Notes: a model not told the origin generated them from the sequence alone. Counted from the stretch's first letter, positions 33,796 through 43,855 are shown. The stretch: 64,000 bases of DNA from Pseudomonadota bacterium (GCA_023386885.1 JAEWIX010000008.1:124001-188000); one strand, 5' to 3'. Numbers and translations: made by a program.

Positions 33796-36700
33796 TCACA
33801 AACCCGAACGTTGCTCGCGCCCCGTCGGCGGCGTCAGAATCAGCGGCGCATGCGGCTTTGGCGCCGCCTTCGCGCCGGGCGCGGGTCGTACCTCGATCGG
33901 CGGCGGCAATGGCGCGACGGCAGGCCCCGTCCCGGCATCGGTCGCCTGCGGCGGCGGTGGTTTCTTCGGCGCAGCGTCCTTCGGCTTCGCGGGCGCGCGA
34001 CGCGGATCGCCGTCAGGAAGCGGCACCTCGGCAATCGGCGGCGGCGGCGGCGGCGGTTCAGCAGGCTTTGCCGCTTCAGGCTTTGCCGCTTCAGGCTTCG
34101 GCGCCTCGGGTTTTGACGCTTCGGGCTTCAATGCTTCGGGCTTTACTGGCGGGGTGGGCGCTGCGAGCGTTTGCGGCGCGGCCTCGCCGCGCGAGATCGC
34201 GTCCAGCCGCCGTGTTTCGCGATCAATCACCCGCAAAGCCAGCCATGACGACAGGCCAGCAACGTCGACGTTACGCGTCAACGCATCGGGGGTTCCTACC
34301 GCGAAGACCTCAAGCTGCGGCGAGCCATTTACCGACTTGACAGCGGACGATGTCAGATTGGCGCGTACATCGAGCTGATCGGCAACGATATCGTAACCGC
34401 CGGACACCACGGCGCGCGCACCGTCGGCTTGCAGCGTCGTCGCTCCGACGCTCACGCGGCCGTCCCGCAAAATGAAAGGAATCTGCGCCTGCTTGACGGC
34501 AAGCTCGCCACGCAGCAATTCCGGCGCCACGATCTGCCGAAGCTGATCCTCGTTCGCGGCCTTGCCGCCATCGCTGGCCTTAATGGCCATGTCGAACACA
34601 TCCGGATTAAGTCCGGGGATCCGCGCGGCATCGATCGTCAGGGTCCCACTACCCGTTAGCGCCCCAGTCAACGCCGCAATGCTGCGTCCCTGACTGGCCC
34701 ATGTCATGCGCATCGACGCTTTGCCGGACGGCATCGCCAGTCCGCGATAGCGCAACGCGGTGCCGTCGACGCCATCGAGTTGCAGATCGCCACTCAGGGC
34801 CAATCCATCCGCCGTCTGCCGGGCATCGAGTTCGGCCCTCGCCTCGCCGCCGCCGATCTTGCCCTTCATCGCGTTGATCGCAACGGAGCGTCCGTCGCTT
34901 CGGATCGTGCCGTTCACCGGTTGCAGTTCAAGCCCGGCCGGCAACTGGCCATGGAGCGCCTGAAAATTGATCTTGCCGCGCCAGCCCTCCAGTAAATTCC
35001 TGCCAAGCGGTCCGCCCTTGTCGCGCCCGGCCGATCCGATCAGCAGCGCGAAGACTTGCGGCAGATCGAGCTTGTCCATGCCAAGTTCGCCGTCGAACTC
35101 GCCTTGATCGCCGAGCGCAAATCCAATGCGCCCACGCAGCCGCGTTCCCGCGGCGGAGACGTCGAGATCCCCAAGCTGAATTTTATCGCCGGTGCGCGTG
35201 ACGTGCGATGACAGGCTCGCATCGCGTCCGAGCGGGTTCGATGCATCGAGGCCAAGCAACGGTGCAAGGTTGGCGCCTTGCAGCTTGACGATGAGATCGG
35301 CGGATTTTTGCGCCGTCGGCGTCACCTCGCCATGGACCTCGGCAGTGAGCGAACCGGCTGAAAGCGCTGTTTTCACCTGCCATGCGGCGTGCCACATCCC
35401 ACGCGCCGAACCGGTCAAGCGCGCCGCACCTTCGCTGGCAACCATCGTGCGATCGAGGCCAAGCCATTCAAGGAGCACCGCGCCGTTCTCCGCGGATGCA
35501 TCGACGGCGAAATCGAGCGGAGTTTTCGCGAGCGCATCGGCGTCCATGGCGTGCACCGCCTCCCGCCTCGGCGCGGCGCGTAACGTCACGCTGCCGTTGA
35601 GGCGCGGCGCCGTCAGCGCCAGCGTCGCGCGCGCATTGGCGCGCTGCGCGTCGCTGGCATCCTTGTCGAGATTGATATCGAGTTTCAGGCGCGCGGCACC
35701 CGACCTTTGCCCAGCCTGCGCCTGCAATCGTTCGGCGAATGACGGTGCCCACGGCGCGATCAGTCCGGCAATGGACGCAACCGATGGCGCGGCTGCCTGC
35801 AATACCATGCTGCCTGTCTCGGCGTCACGACGAAACGCACCCGAGCCATCGACGGTCAAACCGCTCTTTTGGCCGACCTTCAGCGCATCCAGTGCGACCG
35901 TCTTGTCGTCATAACGGAGTTTGGCGACGAACGGTCGCAACTCCTCTCCAGATGACACGGCATGCGCGATATTGAGGGCAAGTTGTCCGCGATCCGGCCA
36001 ATCCTTTTGCGGAATGCCGATGGCGCGCACCAGTGCCACCATCGCGTCGAGATCGAGGCGATCGGCCGCAAGACTGGCATCGAAGCTGGATGCGTTGCCG
36101 TCCTTGCGCGCCGCCCAGGCGATGCGCCCGGTGACGGCACCGCCATCGACCTCGGCCTTGAGATCGTCGAGGGCGATACGATCCGACGCAAGATGCACAT
36201 TGCCGGCGACATGCAGCGGCTTCTGCTTTTGCGCCGTCGCATCGCTACGGCCGAGCAGCCACGCCGTGAAGGTACCGGGATCGGATGAATCGATCTTGAG
36301 CGCCCCCTTGAAACTGTCATCGGTATCGGATGCAGCGTCGTTCGCGCCGCGGGATGGCGCCAGCGCACCCTGAATGCTGATATCGGTGGTGCCGGGGGCA
36401 CGCACCTCCAACCGATCCACGCTCCACGATCCGCTGGCGGCGCGCAGCGTCAGATCGAGGTCCTGTACCGGGCGGCCGCCCAGGATGATGCGCTCCGCGT
36501 TGATGTCGATCCGAGTCGGCAACGGCGCTTGCGGCAGCGCGGTCAACAGCGCGCGCAGTCCCGGCATCATTTGCACGGGCTCGGTCGAGCCGCTTTGTTT
36601 CACCAATAGCTTGTCGGCATCGAGTTGCTTCGCGGACAATAGCGCCTGCAACAGCGGCTTGCCGCCGAAACGAAAATCGGCGAGCCCCGTCAACTTCATT

Positions 36701-37539
36701 GCGGCATCATCGTTGCCGTAGCTGATCTCGAGTTGCGCCAGCGAGGCCTTGATAGGATCCGCTTTCAGCTTCGTCGACAACCGCCATGGTGTCACGGAAT
36801 CCGGCGCAGTCCCATCGGGGGCGGACCTCGCCACCGCCATCGTGCCGTCAAAGCGTGGGACCCGCGCTTCAAACGCCAGCACGCCATCGAGATCGACCAT
36901 CCATCCGTGCAGACCGGGGTCCAGCGTCAGACGAACGCGCGCACCGCCGCTCTCCTGAGAGGACGAAACGCGAAACGGATAACGCGTGCCCGACACCGTG
37001 AAGTTGCCGTTGCCGCGCACCGATCCGGCGAGGCCACGCACATCGCCGCTGAACGCGATGTCGTTCAGTTCCAGCGTGCTGCGGCTCGCGGCGTCATGCA
37101 GCGCAACGCGACCAGTGAGGTTGACCCTGTCGATCGCCAGCGCGGCGAGATTGGGGTTGTCGGAAGAAACGGGCCAGTCGATCCGGCCCTTCTGATCGAG
37201 GCCAAGATCGAGCGCGACGCCGTTGACGGTGAGTTCGGTGGCGCGCCATTCACCACGCATCAGCGAGCCGAGACTGAACTCGACGGCGAGATTATCGGCA
37301 CGGATACGTCCCGGATCGTTGGGGCCGCCGACGACGATCGACTGAAGGCGCAGCGATGGTGTCGGCAACAGCCTCGCGTCAAGCGATCCGCTGACGCGTA
37401 CTGGCGCCCCCAGAATGCGGCTCGCCTCGACTTCGAACTGCGGGCGAAACCGGGTCCAGTCGATGAAGTGAGGACCGACCAGCGCCGCGATCAGCGCAAC
37501 AATAAAGGCGATTGCCAATCCGAGCAGGGTTGTCTGCAC
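33796..37539 (-). CDS. Large AsmA-family envelope protein
   Basis: 1247 aa from a GTG at 37539 preceded by GGAGAGGGAG; upstream codons are open but lack features. An N-terminal membrane anchor (LLGLAIAFIVALIAALVG) leads into the AsmA domain (FIDWTRFRPQFEVEASRILG, APVRVSGSLDARLLPTPSLR). A long beta-rich region follows, and an AsmA_2-like C-terminal domain (LDGVDGTALRYRGLAMPSGK, ALTGSGTLTIDAARIPGLNPDV). The tail is a Pro-rich segment with repeated KPEA units (about 1130-1175). AsmA-like proteins are thought to bridge the envelope and move phospholipids to the outer membrane. It is a single-gene unit. Confidence 0.88.
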   Translation of the reverse strand: MQTTLLGLAIAFIVALIAALVGPHFIDWTRFRPQFEVEASRILGAPVRVSGSLDARLLPTPSLRLQSIVVGGPNDPGRIRADNLAVEFSLGSLMRGEWRATELTVNGVALDLGLDQKGRIDWPVSSDNPNLAALAIDRVNLTGRVALHDAASRSTLELNDIAFSGDVRGLAGSVRGNGNFTVSGTRYPFRVSSSQESGGARVRLTLDPGLHGWMVDLDGVLAFEARVPRFDGTMAVARSAPDGTAPDSVTPWRLSTKLKADPIKASLAQLEISYGNDDAAMKLTGLADFRFGGKPLLQALLSAKQLDADKLLVKQSGSTEPVQMMPGLRALLTALPQAPLPTRIDINAERIILGGRPVQDLDLTLRAASGSWSVDRLEVRAPGTTDISIQGALAPSRGANDAASDTDDSFKGALKIDSSDPGTFTAWLLGRSDATAQKQKPLHVAGNVHLASDRIALDDLKAEVDGGAVTGRIAWAARKDGNASSFDASLAADRLDLDAMVALVRAIGIPQKDWPDRGQLALNIAHAVSSGEELRPFVAKLRYDDKTVALDALKVGQKSGLTVDGSGAFRRDAETGSMVLQAAAPSVASIAGLIAPWAPSFAERLQAQAGQRSGAARLKLDINLDKDASDAQRANARATLALTAPRLNGSVTLRAAPRREAVHAMDADALAKTPLDFAVDASAENGAVLLEWLGLDRTMVASEGAARLTGSARGMWHAAWQVKTALSAGSLTAEVHGEVTPTAQKSADLIVKLQGANLAPLLGLDASNPLGRDASLSSHVTRTGDKIQLGDLDVSAAGTRLRGRIGFALGDQGEFDGELGMDKLDLPQVFALLIGSAGRDKGGPLGRNLLEGWRGKINFQALHGQLPAGLELQPVNGTIRSDGRSVAINAMKGKIGGGEARAELDARQTADGLALSGDLQLDGVDGTALRYRGLAMPSGKASMRMTWASQGRSIAALTGALTGSGTLTIDAARIPGLNPDVFDMAIKASDGGKAANEDQLRQIVAPELLRGELAVKQAQIPFILRDGRVSVGATTLQADGARAVVSGGYDIVADQLDVRANLTSSAVKSVNGSPQLEVFAVGTPDALTRNVDVAGLSSWLALRVIDRETRRLDAISRGEAAPQTLAAPTPPVKPEALKPEASKPEAPKPEAAKPEAAKPAEPPPPPPPIAEVPLPDGDPRRAPAKPKDAAPKKPPPPQATDAGTGPAVAPLPPPIEVRPAPGAKAAPKPHAPLILTPPTGREQRSGL

Positions 37540-37742
37540 GGCGTCTCCCTCTCCAGCGCGATTCCGGCCCCCACCCGAACCGGATTTCAGACCGCGCATC
37601 CGCTGGCGGTACCGTCGGCACACCGATTTTGATGCAGCGGCGGCGACAGCGTCAAACACGCTCGCTTATCGCTGCAAACTTATAGCAACAAGTTTGGCAA
37701 AGTCACAGCGCTGCGGCGCGCACCGGTTGTGACACTGAACCG

Positions 37743-39071
37743 CTATCGCGCGTCGGATGTTACGGCACCGGCGCGCTCGCGATCGAACAGATGCGCGCGC
37801 CCGGCCACCGCGCGCACCTTGCGGGGCGCGGCGAACCAGATCGCCGCGCAGCCGAGCAGACTGAAAGCGATCGCCAGCAGAAACGCCGCGGTGTAGTCGC
37901 CATACCAGTCGTGCAGCAGGCCGGTGATCCACGGCCCTGCCGCGCCGCCAGCCAGCCCGGCCAGCATGATCGTCCCGAAAATGCTGCCGTAATGCTTGCC
38001 CTCGAAAATCTCCACAACCACCGCGGCCATCACCGCGGTCGATCCGTAACCGATCAGGCCCTGCGCGACGATCATCAGATAGACCAGCGCCATGCTGGGA
38101 ACATAGGCAAGTCCGATCAGCGCGGCGAGGCAGATGACGAAGCCCAGACCGCTGATAGTCCATATCCACTCGCGGCCAATTCGGTCCGAGAGACCACCCA
38201 GCACGATCTGGCTCGGGATGCCGAGCAGGCTGACCGCGCCGAGCGCCCACACGGCGACGGTGGAACTGAAACCGACCTCGACGAGATATTTGGTCTGATG
38301 AACCTGGACCGCGTACCACGAATACAAGCCGCAGAAGAAGCCGAGCGACAGCCACCAGAACGGCGCGGTGCGCAGCGCACGCGACAACGTCCAGTCGGTC
38401 GCCGCCCACGCCGAATCGACGATCACCACCGTCGGCCGCCTCGCTTGCATCGCCGCGCTGTCGCTGTGGTCGTCGCCGTCGGGCAGCAGTCCCATGTCCT
38501 GCGGACGCTTGCGCACCATCAGGTTGATCGGCACCAGCACCACCAGCATCAGGATGCCGAGCGCGGTCGAGGCCGACCGCCAGCCGGCATGCGCGATGAC
38601 ATAGCCGATCCATGGGAACATGATGATCGAGCCGATGCCGACGCCGGCGAAGGCGAGCCCCATCGCCAGACCGCGCTGACGCACGAACCAGTTCGGCAGA
38701 TAGAGCGACTGCCCGGTGTAGCTGAGGCAGACGCTGCCGCCGCCGACCAGAAGCCCCATGGTCAGATACAGATGCCAGACTTCGGTGGTGAGCGGCGCCA
38801 GCAGCAGGCCGGCGGCCATCAGCAGCACACCGGTTTCCATCACCACGCGCGGGCCGAAGCGGTCCATCATGCGGCCGATCAACGGGCTGAAGACGGCGGA
38901 GACGACGAAGCCGAACGAGAACGCGCCAGCGGTGAGGCCCCGCTCCCAGTGGAATTCATCGACGATCGACGGGAAGAACAGCGAAAACGCCGTGCGCGCG
39001 TTCACCCCGATGGCCATCGTCACGAAGGTGATGGCGACAATTACCCAGCCGTAGAAGAAGCGCGCGCGCAT
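37743..39071 (-). CDS. MFS transporter, OFA/monocarboxylate-like
   Basis: 442 aa with twelve hydrophobic spans. The opening FFYGWVIVAITFVTMAIGVN then RTAFSLFFPSIVDEFHWERG is typical of the oxalate/formate and monocarboxylate branch of the major facilitator superfamily. The loop 2-3 motif is SPLIGRMMDRFGPRVV and the later one GGLSDRIGREWIW. A hydrophilic central loop (GLLPDGDDHSDSA) separates the halves. The gene lies 120 bp downstream of the D-lactate dehydrogenase-like gene on the same strand, so a lactate or other 2-hydroxy-acid carrier is the best guess. Confidence 0.88.
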   Translation of the reverse strand: MRARFFYGWVIVAITFVTMAIGVNARTAFSLFFPSIVDEFHWERGLTAGAFSFGFVVSAVFSPLIGRMMDRFGPRVVMETGVLLMAAGLLLAPLTTEVWHLYLTMGLLVGGGSVCLSYTGQSLYLPNWFVRQRGLAMGLAFAGVGIGSIIMFPWIGYVIAHAGWRSASTALGILMLVVLVPINLMVRKRPQDMGLLPDGDDHSDSAAMQARRPTVVIVDSAWAATDWTLSRALRTAPFWWLSLGFFCGLYSWYAVQVHQTKYLVEVGFSSTVAVWALGAVSLLGIPSQIVLGGLSDRIGREWIWTISGLGFVICLAALIGLAYVPSMALVYLMIVAQGLIGYGSTAVMAAVVVEIFEGKHYGSIFGTIMLAGLAGGAAGPWITGLLHDWYGDYTAAFLLAIAFSLLGCAAIWFAAPRKVRAVAGRAHLFDRERAGAVTSDAR

Positions 39072-39191
39072 GGATCACCGACCTTCTCAAAAGCGTCACG
39101 AAGCGCGATGCTTCGAGTCCACAGCGCGGCAATCCCGCATAGTTCGATTTGAGACGACCGGCGAGGTTCGGTCAATGACCTCGCAGGTAAA

Positions 39192-40610
39192 TCATACGGG
39201 CGGGACGATCTTGCCCGGATTGAAGATATTCTGCGGATCGAGCGCCCGCTTCAGCGCGCGCATGGCGTCCAGCGCCTCAGGGCCGAGTTCGCCGACGAGA
39301 TATTTCTGCTTGCCCTGGCCGATGCCGTGCTCGCCGGTGCAGGTGCCGTCCATCGACTGCGCCCGCTCCACCAGCCGGTGCATGAAATCGTCGGCCCGTG
39401 CCATTTCGTCGGGATCGTTGACGTCGCACAAGAGCGAGCAATGGAAATTGCCGTCGCCGACATGGCCGACGATGGGCGACAGCAGGTTGAGGCGGATCAG
39501 GTCGGCTTCCGTTTCGGTGACGCAGTCCGCCAGTCGCGAGATCGGCACGCAGACGTCGGTCGCGACCACGCCGGCGCCAGGGCGCAGGCCGCGCACCGCC
39601 CAATAAGCGTCGTGCCGTGCCTGCCACAGTCGCGTGCGATCCTCCGGCCGGGTGGTCCATTCGAACGAGCCGCCGTGGCATTCCCGCGCGATCTCGCCGA
39701 AGCGGCGGGTCTGCTCGGCCACCTCGACCTCGCTGCCGTGAAATTCCAGCAGCAGCAGCGGCGTTTCCGGCAAAGTCAGTTTCGAATAGGCGTTGACCGC
39801 CCGCACCTGCGCGGCGTTGAGCAACTCGATGCGCGCCAGCGGAATGCCGGTCTGGATCGCCAGGATAGTGGCCTGACAGGCGCCCTCGACACTTTCGAAC
39901 GAACACGACGCGGCGGCGATGGTTTCGGGAATGCCGCGCAGCTTGATGGTGAGTTCGGAGATGATGCCGAGCGTACCTTCGGCGCCGACGAACAGATGCG
40001 TCAGGTCGTAGCCGGCCGACGACTTCTTCGCGCGCGTGCCGGTGGTGATGATCTCGCCGTCGCCGCGCACCACCTTCAGCGCCAGCACGTTGTCGCGCAT
40101 GGTGCCGTAGCGCACTGCATTGGTGCCGGAGGCGCGGGTCGCGACCATGCCGCCGATCGAGGCATCGGCGCCGGGATCGATCGGGAAGAACACGCCCTGA
40201 TCGCGCAGGTTTTCGTTCAGCGTCTTGCGGGTGATGCCGGGCTGAATCACGCAATCGAGGTCCTCGACGTGAACCGCAAGCACCTTGTTCATGTCACGCA
40301 GGTCGATACAGACGCCGCCGGCCGGCGCATTGACCTGCCCTTCCAGCGAGGTGCCGGTGCCGAACGCGATCACCGGCACGCCGTTGGCGGCGCAAATCCG
40401 CACCACGTCCTGAATGTCGGCGGTTTCCTGCGCCATCACCACCGCATCCGGCGGCTGCGATTTCAGCCACGTCATGGTGTGGGCGTGCTGCTCGCGCACC
40501 GCCTGCGAGGTCACCAGCCGGTTGCCGAACCGCGCAGCCAGCGACTCCAGCGCGTTCGCCAGCGCCTTGGGGTCCGCGTGCGGCAGATCGAATGGATTGT
40601 GAATATTCAT
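39192..40610 (-). CDS. FAD-linked D-2-hydroxy-acid dehydrogenase (D-lactate dehydrogenase, cytochrome type)
   Basis: 472 aa from the ATG at 40610 with GGGAGGAA upstream. The PCMH-type FAD domain (about 40-215) has VIAFGTGTSLEGQVNAPAGG, QPGITRKTLNENLRDQGVFF, PIDPGADASIGGMVATRASG and VGAEGTLGIISELTIKL. The C-terminal cap ends with IVGHVGDGNFHCSLL (substrate His), GTCTGEHGIGQGKQKY and RALDPQNIFNPGKI. This is the LDHD/GlcD group, which oxidises D-lactate or glycolate and passes electrons to a cytochrome or quinone. GlcE/GlcF partners are absent, favouring a single-subunit D-lactate-type enzyme. The MFS carrier gene follows. Confidence 0.92.
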   Translation of the reverse strand: MNIHNPFDLPHADPKALANALESLAARFGNRLVTSQAVREQHAHTMTWLKSQPPDAVVMAQETADIQDVVRICAANGVPVIAFGTGTSLEGQVNAPAGGVCIDLRDMNKVLAVHVEDLDCVIQPGITRKTLNENLRDQGVFFPIDPGADASIGGMVATRASGTNAVRYGTMRDNVLALKVVRGDGEIITTGTRAKKSSAGYDLTHLFVGAEGTLGIISELTIKLRGIPETIAAASCSFESVEGACQATILAIQTGIPLARIELLNAAQVRAVNAYSKLTLPETPLLLLEFHGSEVEVAEQTRRFGEIARECHGGSFEWTTRPEDRTRLWQARHDAYWAVRGLRPGAGVVATDVCVPISRLADCVTETEADLIRLNLLSPIVGHVGDGNFHCSLLCDVNDPDEMARADDFMHRLVERAQSMDGTCTGEHGIGQGKQKYLVGELGPEALDAMRALKRALDPQNIFNPGKIVPPV

Positions 40611-40728
40611 TGTGTTTTCCTCCCGGCGACGCAACCGTTGCAAAGGATGTATAACGGGTCAAGCAATCGCACAAACCCATCCTCGCAAAACCGGTGCCGC
40701 CGGCTTTGCGCCCGAACAAGGAATTGCC

Positions 40729-41235
40729 ATGACGATCAATGCCGCCGGATTGCCGCTGACCCAGGTGCCGTACCTAGCGCCGGTGATGCAGATCGAACCG
40801 GCCTGGATCGACTACAACGGCCACCTCAACATGGCCTACTACCACGTGTTGTTCGATCGCAGTATCGACGCGCTCTGGGCCGAACTCGGGATCGGCCCGC
40901 AATATCTCAAGGCACGCGGCGGCTCGACCTTCACGGCGGAGTGCCACGTACGCTATCTGCGCGAAGTGCATCTCGACGATCCGGTGCAGGTTTCGATCCT
41001 GCTGGTGGCAACGGACGAAAAACGCCTGCACACGTTTCAGGAGTTGCGCCACGCCACCGAGGGCTGGCTGTCGGCGACCTCGGAAAACATGTCGATCCAT
41101 GTCGACATGGCGGCGCGCAAGACCGCGCCGTTTCCGCCGGATATTCGCGCCAATATCGCAGCGGTGGTGAAGGCGCACGACGCCTGCCCGCGCCCCGAAG
41201 GGGTTGGCCGCAAGATCGGAATGCCGGTGAAATAG
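40729..41235 (+). CDS. Hot-dog-fold acyl-CoA thioesterase
   Basis: 168 aa from the ATG at 40729 with AAGGA upstream. The 4HBT-type signature is WIDYNGHLNMAYYHVLFD with the catalytic Asp/Asn position, followed by FTAECHVRYLREVHLDDPVQ. It hydrolyses acyl-CoA thioesters. Relatives in rhizobia are found with carnitine degradation genes, but none are present here, so the substrate is open. It diverges from the D-lactate dehydrogenase gene (118 bp between starts) and precedes uvrD on the same strand by 121 bp. Confidence 0.88.
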   Translation: MTINAAGLPLTQVPYLAPVMQIEPAWIDYNGHLNMAYYHVLFDRSIDALWAELGIGPQYLKARGGSTFTAECHVRYLREVHLDDPVQVSILLVATDEKRLHTFQELRHATEGWLSATSENMSIHVDMAARKTAPFPPDIRANIAAVVKAHDACPRPEGVGRKIGMPVK

Positions 41236-41356
41236 CGGGTTCCCGTGTGCCGCGGTGGGAAAACCCGCCGTTCCGCCCTATATCTGGTCGAATCCTGCTT
41301 CAGGAGTCTCCCCATCACAGGTTCACGGTGCCATCGTGGGCCGGAAACTGATTCGC

Positions 41357-43855
41357 ATGACCGAACTGAGCAAATTGCCGCGCCAAGAACCGCGCCATGA
41401 CCTGCCCGACCATCAGCCGATGGCCGGCGGCATTGCCGCGCGCGCCCGCGCCACTGCTGCGCCGCCCTATCTCGCCGCGCTCAATCCCGAGCAGCGCGAG
41501 GCGGTGGAGACGCTGGACGGCCCGGTGCTGGTGCTGGCCGGCGCGGGCACCGGCAAGACGCGGGTGCTGACGTCGCGGATCGCCCACATCCTCTCCACCG
41601 GCCGCGCCCGGCCTCACGAGATACTCTCGGTGACCTTCACCAACAAGGCCGCGCGCGAGATGAAGCACCGGCTCGGCCAGATGCTCGGCCACACCGTCGA
41701 GGGCATGCCGTGGCTCGGCACCTTCCACTCGATCGGCGGCCGCATCCTGCGGGTGCACGCCGAACTGGTGCAGTTGAAATCCAACTTCACCGTGCTCGAC
41801 GTCGACGATCAGGTGCGGCTGCTGAAACAATTGCTGCAAGCCGACGGCATCGACGACAAACGCTGGCCGGCGCGGATGCTGGCCGGACTGATCGACGGCT
41901 GGAAGAATCGCGGCCTGACGCCGTCGCAGGTACCCTCCGGCGAGGCCGCCGTGTTCGGCAACGGCCGTGGCGGCAAGCTCTACACGGCCTATCAGGAACG
42001 ATTGAAGACGCTGAACGCCGCCGACTTCGGCGATCTGCTGCTGGAGAACATCCGGCTGTTCCGCGAAAATCCGGACGTGCTGCGGGGCTACCAGAACCGC
42101 TTCAAGTTCATTCTGGTGGACGAATATCAGGACACCAACGTCGCGCAGTATCTCTGGCTGCGGCTGTTGTCGCAGACGTCGGCAAATACCCCGCTTCCCC
42201 CCCCCCTTGCGGGAGAGCATGCTGAACCGCGCAGCGGCAAAGTTGACGAGGACTCGCCCACACCGGTCGAGACTCTGCGACAGAAAAACATCTGCTGCGT
42301 CGGCGACGACGATCAGTCGATTTACGGGTGGCGCGGCGCCGAGGTCGACAACATCCTGCGCTTCGATCACGATTTTCCGGGCGCGAAAATTATTCGTCTC
42401 GAACGCAATTATCGATCCACCGGCCACATCCTCGCCGCCGCCTCGCACCTGATTGCGCATAACGAAAGCCGGCTCGGCAAGACGCTACGCACCGAGGATG
42501 TCGAGGGCGAGAAGGTCACCGTCACCGGCGCGTGGGATTCGGAAGAAGAAGCTCGCGCCATCGGCGAAGAGATCGAGCAGTTGCAGCGCGCCGGCGACAA
42601 GCTCAACGAAGTCGCCATTCTGGTGCGCGCCTCGTTCCAGATGCGCGAGTTCGAAGACCGCTTTGTCACGCTCGGCCTGCCCTATCGCGTGATCGGCGGC
42701 CCGCGCTTCTACGAGCGCGCCGAAATCCGCGACGCGCTCGCCTATCTGCGCGTCATCAATTCGCCTGCCGACGATCTCGCCTTCGAGCGCATCGTCAACG
42801 TACCGAAACGCGGCATCGGCGACGCCACCGTGCAGTTGCTCTACGATCACGCCCGCAAGCAACGTATGTCGCTGGCCGCGGCGGCGCGCGCCATCGCCGA
42901 CACCGACGAGTTGAAGCCGAAACCGCGCGGCACCTTGCGCGGCCTGATGGACAATTTCGACCGCTGGCGGATGCAAAGCCAGGCAATGCCGCATACCGAG
43001 CTTGCGGAAATCGTGCTGGATGAATCCGGCTATACCGAGATGTGGCAGAAGGATCGCTCGGCCGATGCCGCCGGCCGCCTTGAGAACCTCAAGGAACTGG
43101 TGCGCTCGATGGAGGAGTTCGAGAACCTGCAAGGTTTTCTCGAACACATCTCGCTGGTGATGGATCGCGACGGCGGTCCCGAGGAAGACGCGGTGTCGCT
43201 GATGACCTTGCATTCCGCCAAGGGTCTCGAATTCGACAACGTGTTCCTGCCGGGCTGGGAGGAAGGCCTCTTCCCACATCAACGCGCGCTCGACGAACAG
43301 GGCCGCGCCGGCCTTGAGGAAGAACGCCGCCTCGCCCATGTCGGTATCACCCGCGCCCGCCGCCGCGCCAAGCTCTATTTCGCCACCAACCGCCGCATTC
43401 ATGGCACCTGGTCGACCACAGTCCCCTCGCGCTTCCTCGACGAACTGCCGGCGGACAATGTCGAGATCACCGAATCCAAGGGCGGCTCCGGCTGGGGCGG
43501 CTCGAGCGGTTACGGCGCGTCGCGCTTCGACAATCTCGAAGCGTTCGGCTCAAGCTATTCGACGCCCGGCTGGCAGCGCGCGCAGGCCAACCGCTCGCGC
43601 GGCGGCTTCAACGAAGCCGGCACGCCTTACGGCGCCGGCGGCGGGTCGCGCGCACGCCACGCGCCGCTCACCATCGAAGGCGAATTGATCGCGAAATCGA
43701 CCGGCACCACGTCGGAGTATTCACTGGGCGACCGGGTGTTTCACCAGAAATTCGGCTATGGCCGCATCGTCAAGATCGACGGCAACAAACTCTCCATCGC
43801 CTTCGACAAGGCCGGCGAGAAAAAGGTGGTCGACAGTTTCATTCAGCGGGCTTAG
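41357..43855 (+). CDS. uvrD: UvrD/PcrA-type DNA helicase with an in-frame insertion
   Basis: 832 aa from the ATG at 41357. A superfamily 1A 3'-5' helicase for nucleotide excision and mismatch repair. Motif I is LVLAGAGTGKTRVLTSRI (about 58-75), Ia TFTNKAAREMKHRL, II FILVDEYQDTNVAQYLWLR, III VGDDDQSIYGWRGA, IV LERNYRSTGHI, V/VI LMTLHSAKGLEFDNVFLPG and HVGITRARRRAKLYFATNR. The C-terminal tail has a Gly/Ser/Tyr-rich linker and a Tudor-like end (GDRVFHQKFGYGRIVKIDGN). Between motifs II and III about 36 residues (273-309) are extra compared with the family. This region starts NTPLPPPLAG and contains a run of ten C. Confidence 0.94.
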   Translation: MTELSKLPRQEPRHDLPDHQPMAGGIAARARATAAPPYLAALNPEQREAVETLDGPVLVLAGAGTGKTRVLTSRIAHILSTGRARPHEILSVTFTNKAAREMKHRLGQMLGHTVEGMPWLGTFHSIGGRILRVHAELVQLKSNFTVLDVDDQVRLLKQLLQADGIDDKRWPARMLAGLIDGWKNRGLTPSQVPSGEAAVFGNGRGGKLYTAYQERLKTLNAADFGDLLLENIRLFRENPDVLRGYQNRFKFILVDEYQDTNVAQYLWLRLLSQTSANTPLPPPLAGEHAEPRSGKVDEDSPTPVETLRQKNICCVGDDDQSIYGWRGAEVDNILRFDHDFPGAKIIRLERNYRSTGHILAAASHLIAHNESRLGKTLRTEDVEGEKVTVTGAWDSEEEARAIGEEIEQLQRAGDKLNEVAILVRASFQMREFEDRFVTLGLPYRVIGGPRFYERAEIRDALAYLRVINSPADDLAFERIVNVPKRGIGDATVQLLYDHARKQRMSLAAAARAIADTDELKPKPRGTLRGLMDNFDRWRMQSQAMPHTELAEIVLDESGYTEMWQKDRSADAAGRLENLKELVRSMEEFENLQGFLEHISLVMDRDGGPEEDAVSLMTLHSAKGLEFDNVFLPGWEEGLFPHQRALDEQGRAGLEEERRLAHVGITRARRRAKLYFATNRRIHGTWSTTVPSRFLDELPADNVEITESKGGSGWGGSSGYGASRFDNLEAFGSSYSTPGWQRAQANRSRGGFNEAGTPYGAGGGSRARHAPLTIEGELIAKSTGTTSEYSLGDRVFHQKFGYGRIVKIDGNKLSIAFDKAGEKKVVDSFIQRA
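42174..42281 (+). repeat. In-frame insertion with C10 tract inside uvrD
   Basis: The codons for TSANTPLPPPLAGEHAEPRS through VETLRQ interrupt the conserved helicase sequence between LLSQ and KNICCVGDDD. The DNA includes ten C in a row (42197-42206) followed by TTGCGGGAGAG, which resembles the intergenic palindromes of this bacterial group (CCCGCTTGCGGGGAGAGG type). The reading frame is kept. I infer that a palindromic element entered the gene. The boundaries are by eye. Confidence 0.6.
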
